A stretch of 64,000 bases of DNA, taken from NCBI RefSeq assembly GCF_000292525.1, contig NZ_AEYF01000045.1, positions 62,001-126,000 of the forward strand, read 5' to 3'. Source of the stretch: Rhizobium sp. CCGE 510 (GTDB lineage Bacteria; Pseudomonadota; Alphaproteobacteria; Rhizobiales; Rhizobiaceae). Below the pieces are notes generated by a model. The model saw nothing but the letters and a program-made list of their open reading frames with translations. It was not told where the DNA came from and made no database searches. The position numbers and the translations under genes were made by a program. Positions 52,671 to 62,042 of this stretch are shown here, one piece after another; positions within the stretch are counted from its first letter, which is position 1; each line of letters opens with the position of its first letter.

Positions 52671-53459
52671 TCACAGATTGTCGGCGATCAGCGGCTGAAT
52701 GACGGGCTGGCCGCGGCGATCGCGCAAAACTTCGACATCCACGCCATAGGTCTGCGCTATCAGCGACGGTGTGACGATCGATTGCGGGTGACCGCTCGCC
52801 TTCATCGTTCCCTCAGCGATCACCAGCAGGTTGTCGGCATATTGGCAGGCAAGGTTGAGATCGTGCAGCACAACCATCGTCACCCATCCATTGGCGCGCG
52901 TTTCGCGGCGCACCAGGTCGAGCAGGGCAATCTGGTGCTTCAGATCCAGGGCGCTGACGGGTTCGTCCAGCAGCATGACTTTCGGCGCGCGCATCAGCAC
53001 CTGCGCAAACAGCGCCATCTGCCTTTGCCCGCCGCTCAACGAAGCGATGTCGCGCCCGGCGAGATGAGCGATACCGGCCTGCGAAAGGCGAGTCATCGCC
53101 ATCTCGAGCGTCTCGTCGTCGATGTACAGCGAGAGCTGGCCAAGCCGTCCGAGAACCACGACTTCGAGAACCGTCAGCGCAATATCCGTGGCGGTGTCCT
53201 GGGGCATATAGGCGAAGCTCTCACGCCATGACTTCAGCGCCCGCGCACCCGTCCGCCCGGCCGCAAGGCTGTCGCGGCCAAGCGTCAGCCTGCCCTCGGC
53301 GAGCGGCAAGTCGCCGAAGAGCGCCCGCAGAAGCGTGGTCTTGCCGGTGCCGTTCGGGCCGATGACGGCGTGGATCTTGCCGGCCTCCAGGCAGGTGTCG
53401 ATACCGGACACTATTCTCTGCCCGCCGCGCTCGATAGCAATGTTTTCGAGGCGGATCAT
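52671..53459 (-). CDS. Iron-siderophore ABC transporter ATP-binding protein (FecE/FhuC type)
   Basis: 262 aa. Walker A GPNGTGKTTLL, signature LSGGQRQMALFAQVL, Walker B VMLLDEPVSALDLKHQ and the switch His in VVLHDLNLACQYAD. The ATG at 53459 overlaps the permease stop. The longer frame upstream runs through the permease in another frame and is rejected. Confidence 0.92.
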   Translation of the reverse strand: MIRLENIAIERGGQRIVSGIDTCLEAGKIHAVIGPNGTGKTTLLRALFGDLPLAEGRLTLGRDSLAAGRTGARALKSWRESFAYMPQDTATDIALTVLEVVVLGRLGQLSLYIDDETLEMAMTRLSQAGIAHLAGRDIASLSGGQRQMALFAQVLMRAPKVMLLDEPVSALDLKHQIALLDLVRRETRANGWVTMVVLHDLNLACQYADNLLVIAEGTMKASGHPQSIVTPSLIAQTYGVDVEVLRDRRGQPVIQPLIADNL

Positions 53460-54508
53460 GCACCGGACCTCTTCGGCGCAAAGATCAGCCATAGCAGGAA
53501 CGGCACGCCGACGATGGCGGTGACGATACCGACCGGAAACAGCGCACCGGGAATGATCGACTTCGACACGACCGAGGCCGCCGACAGCATCAGCGCACCG
53601 CTCACAACCGACATCGGCAGAAAGAAGCGCTGATCCTCGCCCACCGTCATGCGGGCAATGTGCGGGGCGACGAGACCGATGAAGCCGATCACGCCGACGA
53701 AACTTGTGGCGGTCGCCGTCATGATCGCAACGATGACGAGGACCTTCATGCGCAACAGCCGGACATTGACGCCGAGGCTTGCGGCCCGCATCTCGCCCAT
53801 GCGCAAGGCTGCCAGCTTCCAGGAATCCGCCATCAGCATGGCGCAACAAACCAGCGTCACGGTGGCCGTCAGACCAAGCGTCGGCCAGGTTGCTTTCGTC
53901 AGGCTGCCGAACAGCCAGAACAATATCTGCTGGGACAGTTCCGGCGAGGAGAGGAACTGGATGAGCGACAGAAGCGACTGGAACAGGAACAGAAGGGCGA
54001 TCCCGCCGAGAATGATGGTGTCCGTCGTCATGCGGCGCATCGAAGCCAGCGTGAAGAGAAAGAGCGCCGCCAGCATGGAGAAGACGAAAGCACCGAGCGG
54101 CACGGCGATCATCGCATTGAGGCCGAAACCGCCGAGCGCCAGAACGAGCGCTGCCCCGAAGCCCGCCGCAGCCGCCATGCCGAGCGTATAGGGGCTCGCC
54201 ATCGGATTGTTGAGAAGCGTCTGCATCTGCGCGCCTCCAGCCCCCAGCGCCGCGCCGACGGCAAGCGCCATCAGCGCCATGGGCAGGCGCAGGCCCCGAA
54301 CGATGGAATCCGTCATGGCTGCGCGCTCGCCAAGCCCCGTGAGCGACCGCATCACTTCCGCCGGCGACAGCAGCGAGGGGCCTGTGGCGATATCGAGAAC
54401 CAGGCATACCGCCGTCAGAAGCACGAAAATCATCAGGCTGCGCCAGCGCCTGCGCTCACGCAGCCGGTGCGCGCCGATCGCTTCGGCATTGCGGGCGGTC
54501 ACTGTCAT
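53456..54508 (-). CDS. Iron-siderophore ABC transporter permease (FecCD type)
   Basis: 350 aa, nine to ten hydrophobic segments. GAALGAGGAQMQTLLNNPMASPYTLGMAAAAGFGAAL is the FecCD hallmark, and FVGVIGFIGLVAPHIARMTVGEDQRFFLPMS the other. Only one permease gene is present, so it should act as a homodimer. The ATG at 54508 is after a 23-residue frame extension that has no ribosome site. Confidence 0.92.
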   Translation of the reverse strand: MTVTARNAEAIGAHRLRERRRWRSLMIFVLLTAVCLVLDIATGPSLLSPAEVMRSLTGLGERAAMTDSIVRGLRLPMALMALAVGAALGAGGAQMQTLLNNPMASPYTLGMAAAAGFGAALVLALGGFGLNAMIAVPLGAFVFSMLAALFLFTLASMRRMTTDTIILGGIALLFLFQSLLSLIQFLSSPELSQQILFWLFGSLTKATWPTLGLTATVTLVCCAMLMADSWKLAALRMGEMRAASLGVNVRLLRMKVLVIVAIMTATATSFVGVIGFIGLVAPHIARMTVGEDQRFFLPMSVVSGALMLSAASVVSKSIIPGALFPVGIVTAIVGVPFLLWLIFAPKRSGA

Positions 54509-54573
54509 CGGAAAACCTGTCTCGACGGGAAACGAGCGCCATGCGAGATGGCGCTCGCGGGGGTAGGTTAGGA

Positions 54574-55692
54574 TCAACCCTTGACCGCGATGGCGAAGGT
54601 GCCTTCGGGAACCACCGGCAGATATTTCTTGTAGTAACCGAGGTAGTCGGCAACGGGGTCAACGTCTTTGAACTGCTCGGGATAGAGCTGCTTGGCGATA
54701 TACTGCACCATTGCAAAATCCGACAACGTGCGGGACGCGCCCTGATAGACGCCGAAGAGCTGGCCGTTCTTGACGGCCGGCAGCTCGCTCCATCCCTGGC
54801 GGGTTTCGAAGGCTTTCAGCTTTTCGCGGGCTTCGTCAGCCTTCACATCCTGCCCCATCGGCAGCGCGGTCTCGCTCTTGTTGTTCTCGCGGCCGGAAAT
54901 GAAGATGGCATCGGGCTTGGACGCCAGGACCTGCTCCGGATTGATCGGACCCCACCATTCGACGAAGGGTGCTGCGATGTTGTCGCCGCCGGCTGCGGTG
55001 GACATGGCGCCCCACATGTTCTTGCCGTAGGTGAAGGAATATTCCGATGGCCCCTTATTGCCGAATTCGACATAGACCTTCGGCTTCGGCTTGCCCGACG
55101 CGGCGACACGGGCAGCGATGTCCTTCAGCGCACCGGCATAGAAATCGGCGATTTCCTTGCCGCGTGCGTCCTGGCCGGTGAGCTGCCCGAAGAGCACGGT
55201 CGAAGCAACATGGCGCTCAATCGTCTGGGCATTGTAGTCGACCACGACGACCGGAATACCCTGCTCTTCCAAGCGATGGGCGTCCTGGCCGAGCGCCTGA
55301 TACTGCCAGTCCGCAAGGATGACCAGATCGGGGTTGAGGCTCAACACCTTCTCGATCGAAAAGGTCTGCGCTTCCACTTCGCCGACATCGGCGATGTCGC
55401 CGAGCGAGGGGCGGTGGGCAAGGTGCATCTTCCAATTCGCGGGAACCCAACCTTCCCATGCCTCGCGGGAAATGCCGACGACGGAATCATAGGCCCTCTC
55501 GCCGCCGACGGCCATGTAGTCCTCGAAATAAAAGCCGAGAACGACGCGCTTGGCCGGAAGGTCGACCTTCACCTCGCGGCCGATCACATCGGTGATCGTC
55601 TTCTGTTCCGCCATGGCAGAGGATGCGAACAAAACAGCGGAAACGGAAACAAGCGAGGCAGCCAGCCAACCGGCTACGGATCTAAAATTCAT
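54574..55692 (-). CDS. Iron-siderophore ABC transporter substrate-binding protein
   Basis: 372 aa periplasmic protein of the class III (helical backbone) type. Signal peptide WLAASLVSVSAVLFASSAMA, then ITDVIGREVKVDLPAKRVVLGFYFEDYMAVGG. Later EYSFTYGKNMWGAMSTAAGGDNIAAPF and PEQVLASKPDAIFISG match FecB/FepB-like proteins. An iron box lies 44 bases upstream of its start. Confidence 0.92.
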   Translation of the reverse strand: MNFRSVAGWLAASLVSVSAVLFASSAMAEQKTITDVIGREVKVDLPAKRVVLGFYFEDYMAVGGERAYDSVVGISREAWEGWVPANWKMHLAHRPSLGDIADVGEVEAQTFSIEKVLSLNPDLVILADWQYQALGQDAHRLEEQGIPVVVVDYNAQTIERHVASTVLFGQLTGQDARGKEIADFYAGALKDIAARVAASGKPKPKVYVEFGNKGPSEYSFTYGKNMWGAMSTAAGGDNIAAPFVEWWGPINPEQVLASKPDAIFISGRENNKSETALPMGQDVKADEAREKLKAFETRQGWSELPAVKNGQLFGVYQGASRTLSDFAMVQYIAKQLYPEQFKDVDPVADYLGYYKKYLPVVPEGTFAIAVKG

Positions 55693-55735
55693 GACGACCT
55701 TCCATCGGTTAAATACGAGGTCGAGTTATAAAAGA

Positions 55736-55750
55736 TGATCAAATAAATCA
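55736..55750. promoter_or_regulatory. Iron-responsive operator (RirA type, TGA-N9-TCA)
   Basis: TGATCAAATAAATCA fits the TGA-N9-TCA consensus of iron-responsive operators recognised by RirA in rhizobia. It is in an AT-rich stretch 44 bases before the start of the siderophore-binding protein gene, suggesting repression when iron is plentiful. Confidence 0.65.
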
Positions 55751-55874
55751 AGTTATTTATCGACGGGCGCTTCACCCGGAAAAATATGAGTTCCGGCATG
55801 GAAAATAACGGCGCGCATCATCCCGATCGGTGTGCGGTAGCGGCGGCATAACGAACCGCCGCTCCCCCAGTGTT

Positions 55875-56783
55875 TCAGCGTGAGAGCGTCTTGCCGAGGC
55901 GATGGATATGGGCGGCGCCGATGCCGCAGCAGCCGCCGATGATCGTCGCACCGGCTTCGGCCCATGAGCAGGCAAAGCGCGAATAGGCGTCGTCGTTCAG
56001 ATCGTCGCGGGTCTCGTGCAGGCCTTCATTGGCGGCGGATGTGCCTTGTTCGCCTTCGAAGGCGTTGGCATAGACGCCGATTTCAATCTGAGCGTGCGTC
56101 TTCCGGAACACGCCCGCTACCCTTTCCACCGCGCCTCGCATGACTTCCGGCTTGCTGCAATTGAACAGCAAAGCCTCCGCGCCCGATGAAACCGCCCAGG
56201 ATGCCGCGTCCTCGACGCTTTCGCCGGAGCGAAGTTTCGGCTCCCCGCTTTCGATGTCTGCCTCGTCATCCGCCAAGGTGAAGGAAATCCAGAACGGCTT
56301 GCCTGACGCCGCCACGGCCTGGCGCACAGCCTCTCCCTCGGCGATCAGGCTCAATGTCTCGCCGAGCCATACATCGACGAAAGGAGCGAGGTTTTCGACC
56401 AGCACCTTGAGATAGTCCTGCACCCGTGAAGGCTGAAAATTCTGCGGTTCGTAGGAGCCGAAGATCGGCGGCAGCGAACCGGCGACCAGCACCTTGCGAT
56501 CGGTGGCGGCATCGGCCGCCTCGCGCGCCAAACGACCAGCGAGACGGATCAGCGCCGCCCCCTCCTTCTGGAACCGGTCCTCGCCGATATGGAAGGGCAC
56601 CAGCGCATAGCTGTTCGTGGTAATGACCTCAGACCCGGCGGCGATGAATTCCTTGTGCACATCACGGACGATGTCCGGCGCGTTGATCAGCGCAAGTGCC
56701 GACCATTCCGGCTGTTTCAATTCGGCGCCCAGCCGCAGCAACTCGCGGCTCATGCCGCCATCGAGAATTCGTGTCGTGCTCAT
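55875..56783 (-). CDS. Homocysteine S-methyltransferase family protein
   Basis: 302 aa. ILDGGMSRELLRLG, EFIAAGSEVITTNSYAL and the zinc-ligand Cys residues in LLFNCSKPE and IIGGCCGIGAAHI are intact, as in MmuM/YagD enzymes that transfer a methyl group from S-methylmethionine (or SAM) to homocysteine. It follows the amino-acid ABC genes on the same strand with 120 bases between. The neighbouring transporter suggests S-methylmethionine uptake and use (inference). Confidence 0.9.
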   Translation of the reverse strand: MSTTRILDGGMSRELLRLGAELKQPEWSALALINAPDIVRDVHKEFIAAGSEVITTNSYALVPFHIGEDRFQKEGAALIRLAGRLAREAADAATDRKVLVAGSLPPIFGSYEPQNFQPSRVQDYLKVLVENLAPFVDVWLGETLSLIAEGEAVRQAVAASGKPFWISFTLADDEADIESGEPKLRSGESVEDAASWAVSSGAEALLFNCSKPEVMRGAVERVAGVFRKTHAQIEIGVYANAFEGEQGTSAANEGLHETRDDLNDDAYSRFACSWAEAGATIIGGCCGIGAAHIHRLGKTLSR

Positions 56784-56903
56784 GAAGAGGTTTCCATTCA
56801 GGCTGTCGCGCCGTCATCGACGGCGGGCTTTTTGTAACAAAGTGGGAGGATTGCAAGTGATTGGTGCGCGAAGGGGTTCATGGCCGGTTCCTTTTTCGTC
56901 GGC

Positions 56904-57593
56904 CTAACGACGAACCGGCACTTGCGCTTCGACACCTCGAAAGACGCGGGCAATCACTGCGGTTAAAACGAGATAGAAGACGGTGACGACAAGCAGCGGC
57001 TCATAGACCAGCAGCGTGTCCTGGCGAACCTTGTTGGCCACGGCATAGAGATCCATTACCGTCACCGTAAAGGCGAGCGGCGTCGCCTTGAGCTGCATGA
57101 CGATCTCTCCGGCAATCGTCGGCAGGGCGATACGAATTGCGCGCGGCAGCCAGATGCGGCGGACGAGCTTCCAGGGCGACAGGCCGAACGCCCGGCCGGC
57201 CTCCAGCTCACCCTTGGGAACGGCCAGCAGTGCGCCGCGCAATACCTCTGCCTCATAGGCCGCATAGTTCAGCGTGAAACTGACGGCGGCGAAGAAGAAG
57301 CCCTCGCGCAGGATCGGCCAGAACAGGCTCTGGCGGATGCCGGGGACCATGGGCAGCAGCGAGCCGACCCCGTAGTAGAGAAGCCACAGCTGGATCAGCA
57401 GCGGCGTGCCGCGGAAGAAGGTGCAATAGCCGCGGGCGAGCAGCCGCGTCAGCCTGCCGCCGCTGACCTGCGCGAAGGCGAGACCGACGGCGATGGCAAA
57501 GCCGAACACCACGGAGATCACCAGCAGCGAAACGGTCTGCCAGGCGCCGGTCAGAAGAAGCGGCCAATAGGAGGAGATCCAGGTGAAATTCAT
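56904..57593 (-). CDS. Amino-acid ABC transporter permease 2 (HisM type)
   Basis: 229 aa, about five membrane segments. ATPase-contact loop: GELEAGRAFGLSPWKLVRRIWLPRAIRIALPTI. ATG at 57593 is chosen; the frame continues 18 bases further upstream. Its start overlaps the preceding permease stop region closely (57604). Confidence 0.92.
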   Translation of the reverse strand: MNFTWISSYWPLLLTGAWQTVSLLVISVVFGFAIAVGLAFAQVSGGRLTRLLARGYCTFFRGTPLLIQLWLLYYGVGSLLPMVPGIRQSLFWPILREGFFFAAVSFTLNYAAYEAEVLRGALLAVPKGELEAGRAFGLSPWKLVRRIWLPRAIRIALPTIAGEIVMQLKATPLAFTVTVMDLYAVANKVRQDTLLVYEPLLVVTVFYLVLTAVIARVFRGVEAQVPVRR

Positions 57594-57603
57594 GAGATGC
57601 TCC

Positions 57604-58329
57604 TCAGGCAAGCCGCGGCTGTCCCCGCCGCACCCGTCCCTCGATCAGCTTGAAGGCGACGTTGGAAACGAGCGTGATGGCGAGGTAGAGAAGGGCCGAA
57701 GCCAGGAAAAACACGAAGTAGTGTTTGGTGCTTGCCCCGGCGAGGCGGGTGGCGAGCGCCAGTTCCTGGTAGCCGACGACCGCGACCAGCGCGCTGTCCT
57801 TGGTGACCGACATCCACAGATTGGCGAGCCCCGGCAGCGCGTTCGGCAAAAGTGCCGGCAGCAGGACGCGGCGGAAGCGCAGCATCGGTCCCATGCCGAA
57901 GGCCTTGGCCGCCTCGATCTGGCCCGTGGGAATGGCGAGGATCGCGCCGCGCAGCACCTCGGTCATATAGGCGCCCTGGACGAAACCCAGCACCGCGACG
58001 GCGGCGACGAAGCCGTTCACGTTGATCGGCGGCAGGTCCAGTGCGGCCAGCAACCGGTTGAGGCCGTCGGTGCCGGCATAATAGAGGCCGACGATCAGGA
58101 TCAGCTCGGGAACGGCGCGGATGATCGTGGTATAGAGATCGAGCACGAGGCGCAGCGGGCGATTGCCGGAAAGCTTTCCGAGCGCGCCGCCGGTGCCGAG
58201 CAGCAGGCCGATGGCGAAGGCGCAAGCGGAGATGGCGACCGTGGAGACTGCACCTGTCAAGAGAACGCCGCCCCATCCCGGAGGATAGGGAGACAGCAGG
58301 TCCAGAATGCCTTGTTGGGTGGTCGCCAT
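57604..58329 (-). CDS. Amino-acid ABC transporter permease 1 (HisQ type)
   Basis: 241 aa. TGQIEAAKAFGMGPMLRFRRVLLPALLPNALPGL is the coupling loop. It forms a heterodimer with the next gene. The stop of the binding-protein gene is 12 bases upstream. Confidence 0.92.
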   Translation of the reverse strand: MATTQQGILDLLSPYPPGWGGVLLTGAVSTVAISACAFAIGLLLGTGGALGKLSGNRPLRLVLDLYTTIIRAVPELILIVGLYYAGTDGLNRLLAALDLPPINVNGFVAAVAVLGFVQGAYMTEVLRGAILAIPTGQIEAAKAFGMGPMLRFRRVLLPALLPNALPGLANLWMSVTKDSALVAVVGYQELALATRLAGASTKHYFVFFLASALLYLAITLVSNVAFKLIEGRVRRGQPRLA

Positions 58330-58341
58330 CGCTGAGACTGC

Positions 58342-59115
58342 TTACTTCGCGCCGTAGATATCGAAATCGAAGTATTTCTTGTTGATGGCGTCATACTGAC
58401 CGTTGGCGCGGACGGCAGCGATGGCCGTATTCAGCTTGGCTTTCAGCTCCGTGTCTTCCTTGCGCAACCCGCCCGAAACGCCAGCTCCGAGAATCTCCTT
58501 GTCGTCGGCGACATCTCCCATCTTGGCGCAGCAATCCTTGCCGCCGTCGCTTTTCAGGAAAGCGTCGAGCGCCAGTGAATCGCCGAAAACGTAGTCGATG
58601 CGGCCGGAGGCGAGATCCTGGAAAGCCTCGTCGAGCGTCTGGTAGGTCTTTTCCTCCGCGGCTGCGGCAAAATACTTCTTGTAATATTCAGACTGGATCG
58701 TCGACACCTGGATGCCGATGGTCTTGCCCTTCACATCCTCGGCAGTGGCGCCCGGCTTCTGGTCCTTCGGGCCGATCAAAGTGCTCGGCGTATTGTAGTA
58801 TTTGTCGGTGAAGTCGATCACCTTCGAGCGTTCCGCGGTGTTCGACATCGACGACCAGATCACGTCGAACTTCTTGCTCTGGAGAGCCGGAATGAGACCA
58901 TCCCAGGAAATCTCGACGATGGAGCATTTCTCCTTCATCTCTTCGCAGACGGCGTTCATCAGGTCGATTTCCCATCCCTGCCACTGGCCAGAGGCGTCCT
59001 TGGCGAAGAAGGGCGGATAGGATTCGTTCATGACGCCGAAGCGGACTTCGGCCTGTGCGGTGGCGGCGGAAAGCACAAGTGCTGCGCCGGCAAAAAGCGT
59101 GGGAAGCAGTTTCAT
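58342..59115 (-). CDS. Amino-acid ABC transporter substrate-binding protein
   Basis: 257 aa with signal peptide LLPTLFAGAALVLSAATAQA. VRFGVMNESYPPFFAKDASGQWQGWEIDLMNAVCEEM and KFDVIWSSMSNTAERSKVIDFTDKYYNTPS are typical of lysine/arginine/ornithine- or histidine-binding proteins. The ligand is not resolved; the two Cys near residue 195 may form a disulfide. Confidence 0.92.
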   Translation of the reverse strand: MKLLPTLFAGAALVLSAATAQAEVRFGVMNESYPPFFAKDASGQWQGWEIDLMNAVCEEMKEKCSIVEISWDGLIPALQSKKFDVIWSSMSNTAERSKVIDFTDKYYNTPSTLIGPKDQKPGATAEDVKGKTIGIQVSTIQSEYYKKYFAAAAEEKTYQTLDEAFQDLASGRIDYVFGDSLALDAFLKSDGGKDCCAKMGDVADDKEILGAGVSGGLRKEDTELKAKLNTAIAAVRANGQYDAINKKYFDFDIYGAK

Positions 59116-59163
59116 TCGCAGGATTCTCCTGGTTAGCGTGTTATCGATGATGGCTGATGTGGA

Positions 59164-59943
59164 TCAATGGCCGCCGAGACGGGTGAATTCCCGGCAGCGG
59201 GCGCTGACGGGCGAGCCGAATATCTGCTCGGGCGGACCTTCCTCCTCGATCAGCCCTTGATGCAGGAAGAGGACGCGGCTCGATACATCCCGGGCGAAGC
59301 GCATTTCATGCGTGACGATCAGCATGGTCCGGCCTTCTTCCGCGAGATCGCGGATGACCTTGAGAACCTCGCCGACCAGCTCCGGATCGAGCGCCGATGT
59401 CGGCTCGTCGAACAGCATGACATCGGGATCGACGCACAGCGCCCTCGCAATCGCCGCGCGCTGCTGCTGGCCGCCGGAGAGGAAGGCGGGATAGGCATCA
59501 CGCTTGTCGAAAAGTCCGACCTTATGGAGCAGTGCCTCCGCCTTTTCGATCGCCTCGCGCCTTGATATGCCCATGACATGCACCGGCGCCTCGATGACGT
59601 TTTCCAGCACGGTGCGATGGGCCCAGAGATTGAAACTCTGAAAGACCATGCCGAGCCCCGTCCGCAGCCGTTCGATCTGCCGCCAGCTCTGCGGCTGCAG
59701 CCGTCCGCCGCGGCCGGCCTTCATCGCGACTTCCTCGCCGTTCACGGCAATACGACCACGATCCGGCGTTTCCAGGAAATTGATGCATCTGAGAAAAGTG
59801 CTCTTGCCGGAGCCCGACGACCCGATAATAGAGATCACATCCGACTTGTGGGCCTCGGTCGAGATACCCTTGAGAACCTGTTGCGAGCCGAAGCTTTTAT
59901 GGAGATCTTCGACGCGAAGAGCAGGAAAGGGTTGATCCGACAT
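59164..59943 (-). CDS. Amino-acid ABC transporter ATP-binding protein (HisP type)
   Basis: 259 aa. Walker A GSSGSGKSTFL, signature LSGGQQQRAAIARAL, Walker B VMLFDEPTSALDPE, switch VTHEMRFARDVSSR. It is the promoter-proximal gene of this operon. The ATG at 59943 is chosen over an upstream frame to 60015 that runs through the AT-rich promoter. Confidence 0.93.
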   Translation of the reverse strand: MSDQPFPALRVEDLHKSFGSQQVLKGISTEAHKSDVISIIGSSGSGKSTFLRCINFLETPDRGRIAVNGEEVAMKAGRGGRLQPQSWRQIERLRTGLGMVFQSFNLWAHRTVLENVIEAPVHVMGISRREAIEKAEALLHKVGLFDKRDAYPAFLSGGQQQRAAIARALCVDPDVMLFDEPTSALDPELVGEVLKVIRDLAEEGRTMLIVTHEMRFARDVSSRVLFLHQGLIEEEGPPEQIFGSPVSARCREFTRLGGH

Positions 59944-60101
59944 GCATGGGTCCGGCTGAACTGAATTTGGGAAGGATAATGATAAAATAACGCGGTTTTT
60001 TCGCGCAATTATCACCTCTTTTGCATATTATGTGCAAAATAATCTTCCTCGCGCATCGATTACGGCAGAATGTATGAGTGCCGCAACTGGAATTGGACTG
60101 A

Positions 60102-60569
60102 ATGATGGAACAGCTGGATCGTTTTGACCGTGACATTCTCGACATCGTTCAGCGCGACTGCCAGTTGAAGGCCGAAACAATAGCCGAACGGATCGGGTTG
60201 TCGGTCTCGGCCGTGCAGCGGCGGTTGAAGCGACTGCGCGAGGAAGGGATCATCAAGGCGGAGGTCGCCGTCGTCGATCGGAAGGCGACGGGAACATCGA
60301 TGGTGTTCATTGTCGGGATGGAGATCGAGCGGGACAATTACGACGCACTGGCGAAGTTCCGCCTTTGGGCGGAGAAGCAGGATCATATCCAGCAGGTCTA
60401 TTACGTCACCGGCGCAGTCGATCTGATCGCGATCGTCACTGCCCGCGACGTCGAGCACTATGACGACATCGCTGCTCTGATCATGGCGGAAAACGCGCAG
60501 ATCCGCCGCATGCATACCAATGTCGTGCTGCGCGACGTCAAGCTCGGCCTGTTCGTGCCCCTGGAATAG
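60102..60569 (+). CDS. Lrp/AsnC-family transcriptional regulator
   Basis: 155 aa. The helix-turn-helix is in ILDIVQRDCQLKAETIAERIGLSVSAVQRRLKRLREEGII; the C-terminal RAM domain has IQQVYYVTGAVDLIAIVTARDVEHYDDI, which binds amino acids. It is divergent from the amino-acid ABC/homocysteine methyltransferase operon with about 160 AT-rich bases between, so it is probably its regulator. Two ATGs (60102, 60105) are equally possible. Confidence 0.92.
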   Translation: MMEQLDRFDRDILDIVQRDCQLKAETIAERIGLSVSAVQRRLKRLREEGIIKAEVAVVDRKATGTSMVFIVGMEIERDNYDALAKFRLWAEKQDHIQQVYYVTGAVDLIAIVTARDVEHYDDIAALIMAENAQIRRMHTNVVLRDVKLGLFVPLE

Positions 60570-60656
60570 CGATCATCCTGTCTCACCGGCAGCGACTGGA
60601 CTCATATAGGACAAAGGGCATAATTCCGCGTGCAGATCCCCGGGGAGGAATGACCG

Positions 60657-62042
60657 TTGACGTTACGACACCAGATCATCGCATTGGCGATCGTCCCGCT
60701 CGTCATCTCGATCCTTGCGATCACCACCTTCATCACCTGGCAATCGGCAAACCTCGCCAAGAACAGCATCGACACGTTCGAGCAGAACATGCTGAAGACC
60801 AAGGAAGCCGAGATCCTCAATCTGACCAACCTTGCGCTTTCCGCCATCCAGACAATTTATGACAAGGCCGGGGCCGACGACGAGGCTGCCAAGCAGCAGG
60901 TGGCAGCGATCCTGACTTCGCTCGACTACGGCAAGGATGGATATTTCTTCGTCTACGACTATGACGGCAACAATATCGTCCATCCGCGCCAGAGCTTTCG
61001 GCATGGGCACAATTGGCTCGATCTCACCGATCCGGACGGCGACAAGGTCATCGCCGAACTGATCGCCACGGCAAGAGCGGGCGGCGGCCTGCATCAGTAT
61101 AAGTGGCAGAAACCATCGACCGGGCAGATCGCCGACAAGCTTTCCTTCGTCGTCAGTCTCGACAAATGGCACTGGGTCGTCGGTACCGGCGTCTATCTGG
61201 ACGACGTCTTTGCCCAGAGTGCCGCCGCCAACAAGGTGACGCGCGCCAACATAAGACGGACCTTCGTCATCGTTGCACTGATTGCCGTGCCATCGGTGCT
61301 CGTCGTGTTTACCACTTGCATGCTGCTGACCTTTCATGAGCGCCGCATGGCCGACAGCCGGCTCAAGGCGCTGACGCAGCGGGTCATCGACACCCAGGAA
61401 GAAGAGCGCGCCCGCCTTGCCCGCGAGCTGCATGACGGCATTTCCCAGAATCTCGTCGGCGTACGCTATGCGATGGATCTTGCCGGCCGCAAGGTCAGGA
61501 CCAATGTCGACGATGCGGCGCTGACCATCGACCGCGGCGTCGAGGCGCTGAACGGCGCCATCAAGGAGATCAGGCGGCTCTCGCACGACCTGCGCCCGCG
61601 CGTGCTCGACGACCTCGGCCTAAAGGCGGCCATCGAGGCACTCTGCTACAATTTCGCCGAGCGGACTGGAATCGACACTGAAATCGACGCCTCAGACTTC
61701 GCCGACACGTTGAAAGCCGAAGCCAACACCGCGCTCTATCGTGTCGCGCAGGAAGCGTTCAACAATGTCGAACGCCATGCAGGCGCCTCCCGACTTACAG
61801 TCAAGCTCTGGAGCGACGGCGGCCGCGCCCGCATGACCATCTCCGACAACGGCGCCGGCTTCGACGGCAGCAACGACGGCGCCCCAGGCAGAGCGGGACT
61901 CGGCCTACGCAATATGCAGGAGCGGATGGCGCATTTCCGCGGCCTGCTGTTGATCAATAGCAGCGAGGCCGGCACAACGCTGACGGCAATGATGCCGAAA
62001 TCGGCCAATCTTGCCGCCGGCAAGCAGGCGGAAGCCGCATGA
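60657..62042 (+). CDS. mctS: Cache-domain sensor histidine kinase (MctS)
   Basis: 461 aa. One N-terminal membrane segment, a periplasmic single-Cache-type domain (GKDGYFFVYDYDGNNIVHP and KWHWVVGTGVYLDDV), a second membrane segment (FVIVALIAVPSVLVVFTTCMLL), then a HisKA_3 dimerisation domain with EERARLARELHDGISQNLVGV and an HATPase_c domain (ISDNGAGFDG). It is NarX-type. The TTG at 60657 has GGGGAGGAA six bases upstream. Its place before a LuxR-type regulator, a DUF3311 gene and an SSS-family permease matches the mctSR-mctP locus described in R. leguminosarum, needed for monocarboxylate uptake. Confidence 0.85.
   Translation: MTLRHQIIALAIVPLVISILAITTFITWQSANLAKNSIDTFEQNMLKTKEAEILNLTNLALSAIQTIYDKAGADDEAAKQQVAAILTSLDYGKDGYFFVYDYDGNNIVHPRQSFRHGHNWLDLTDPDGDKVIAELIATARAGGGLHQYKWQKPSTGQIADKLSFVVSLDKWHWVVGTGVYLDDVFAQSAAANKVTRANIRRTFVIVALIAVPSVLVVFTTCMLLTFHERRMADSRLKALTQRVIDTQEEERARLARELHDGISQNLVGVRYAMDLAGRKVRTNVDDAALTIDRGVEALNGAIKEIRRLSHDLRPRVLDDLGLKAAIEALCYNFAERTGIDTEIDASDFADTLKAEANTALYRVAQEAFNNVERHAGASRLTVKLWSDGGRARMTISDNGAGFDGSNDGAPGRAGLGLRNMQERMAHFRGLLLINSSEAGTTLTAMMPKSANLAAGKQAEAA

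Noticed and set aside
56784..56903. Possible SAM or SAH riboswitch before the homocysteine methyltransferase gene
   Set aside because: A seven-base hairpin (56809-56825) is present, but the conserved SAM-II or SAH core could not be matched.
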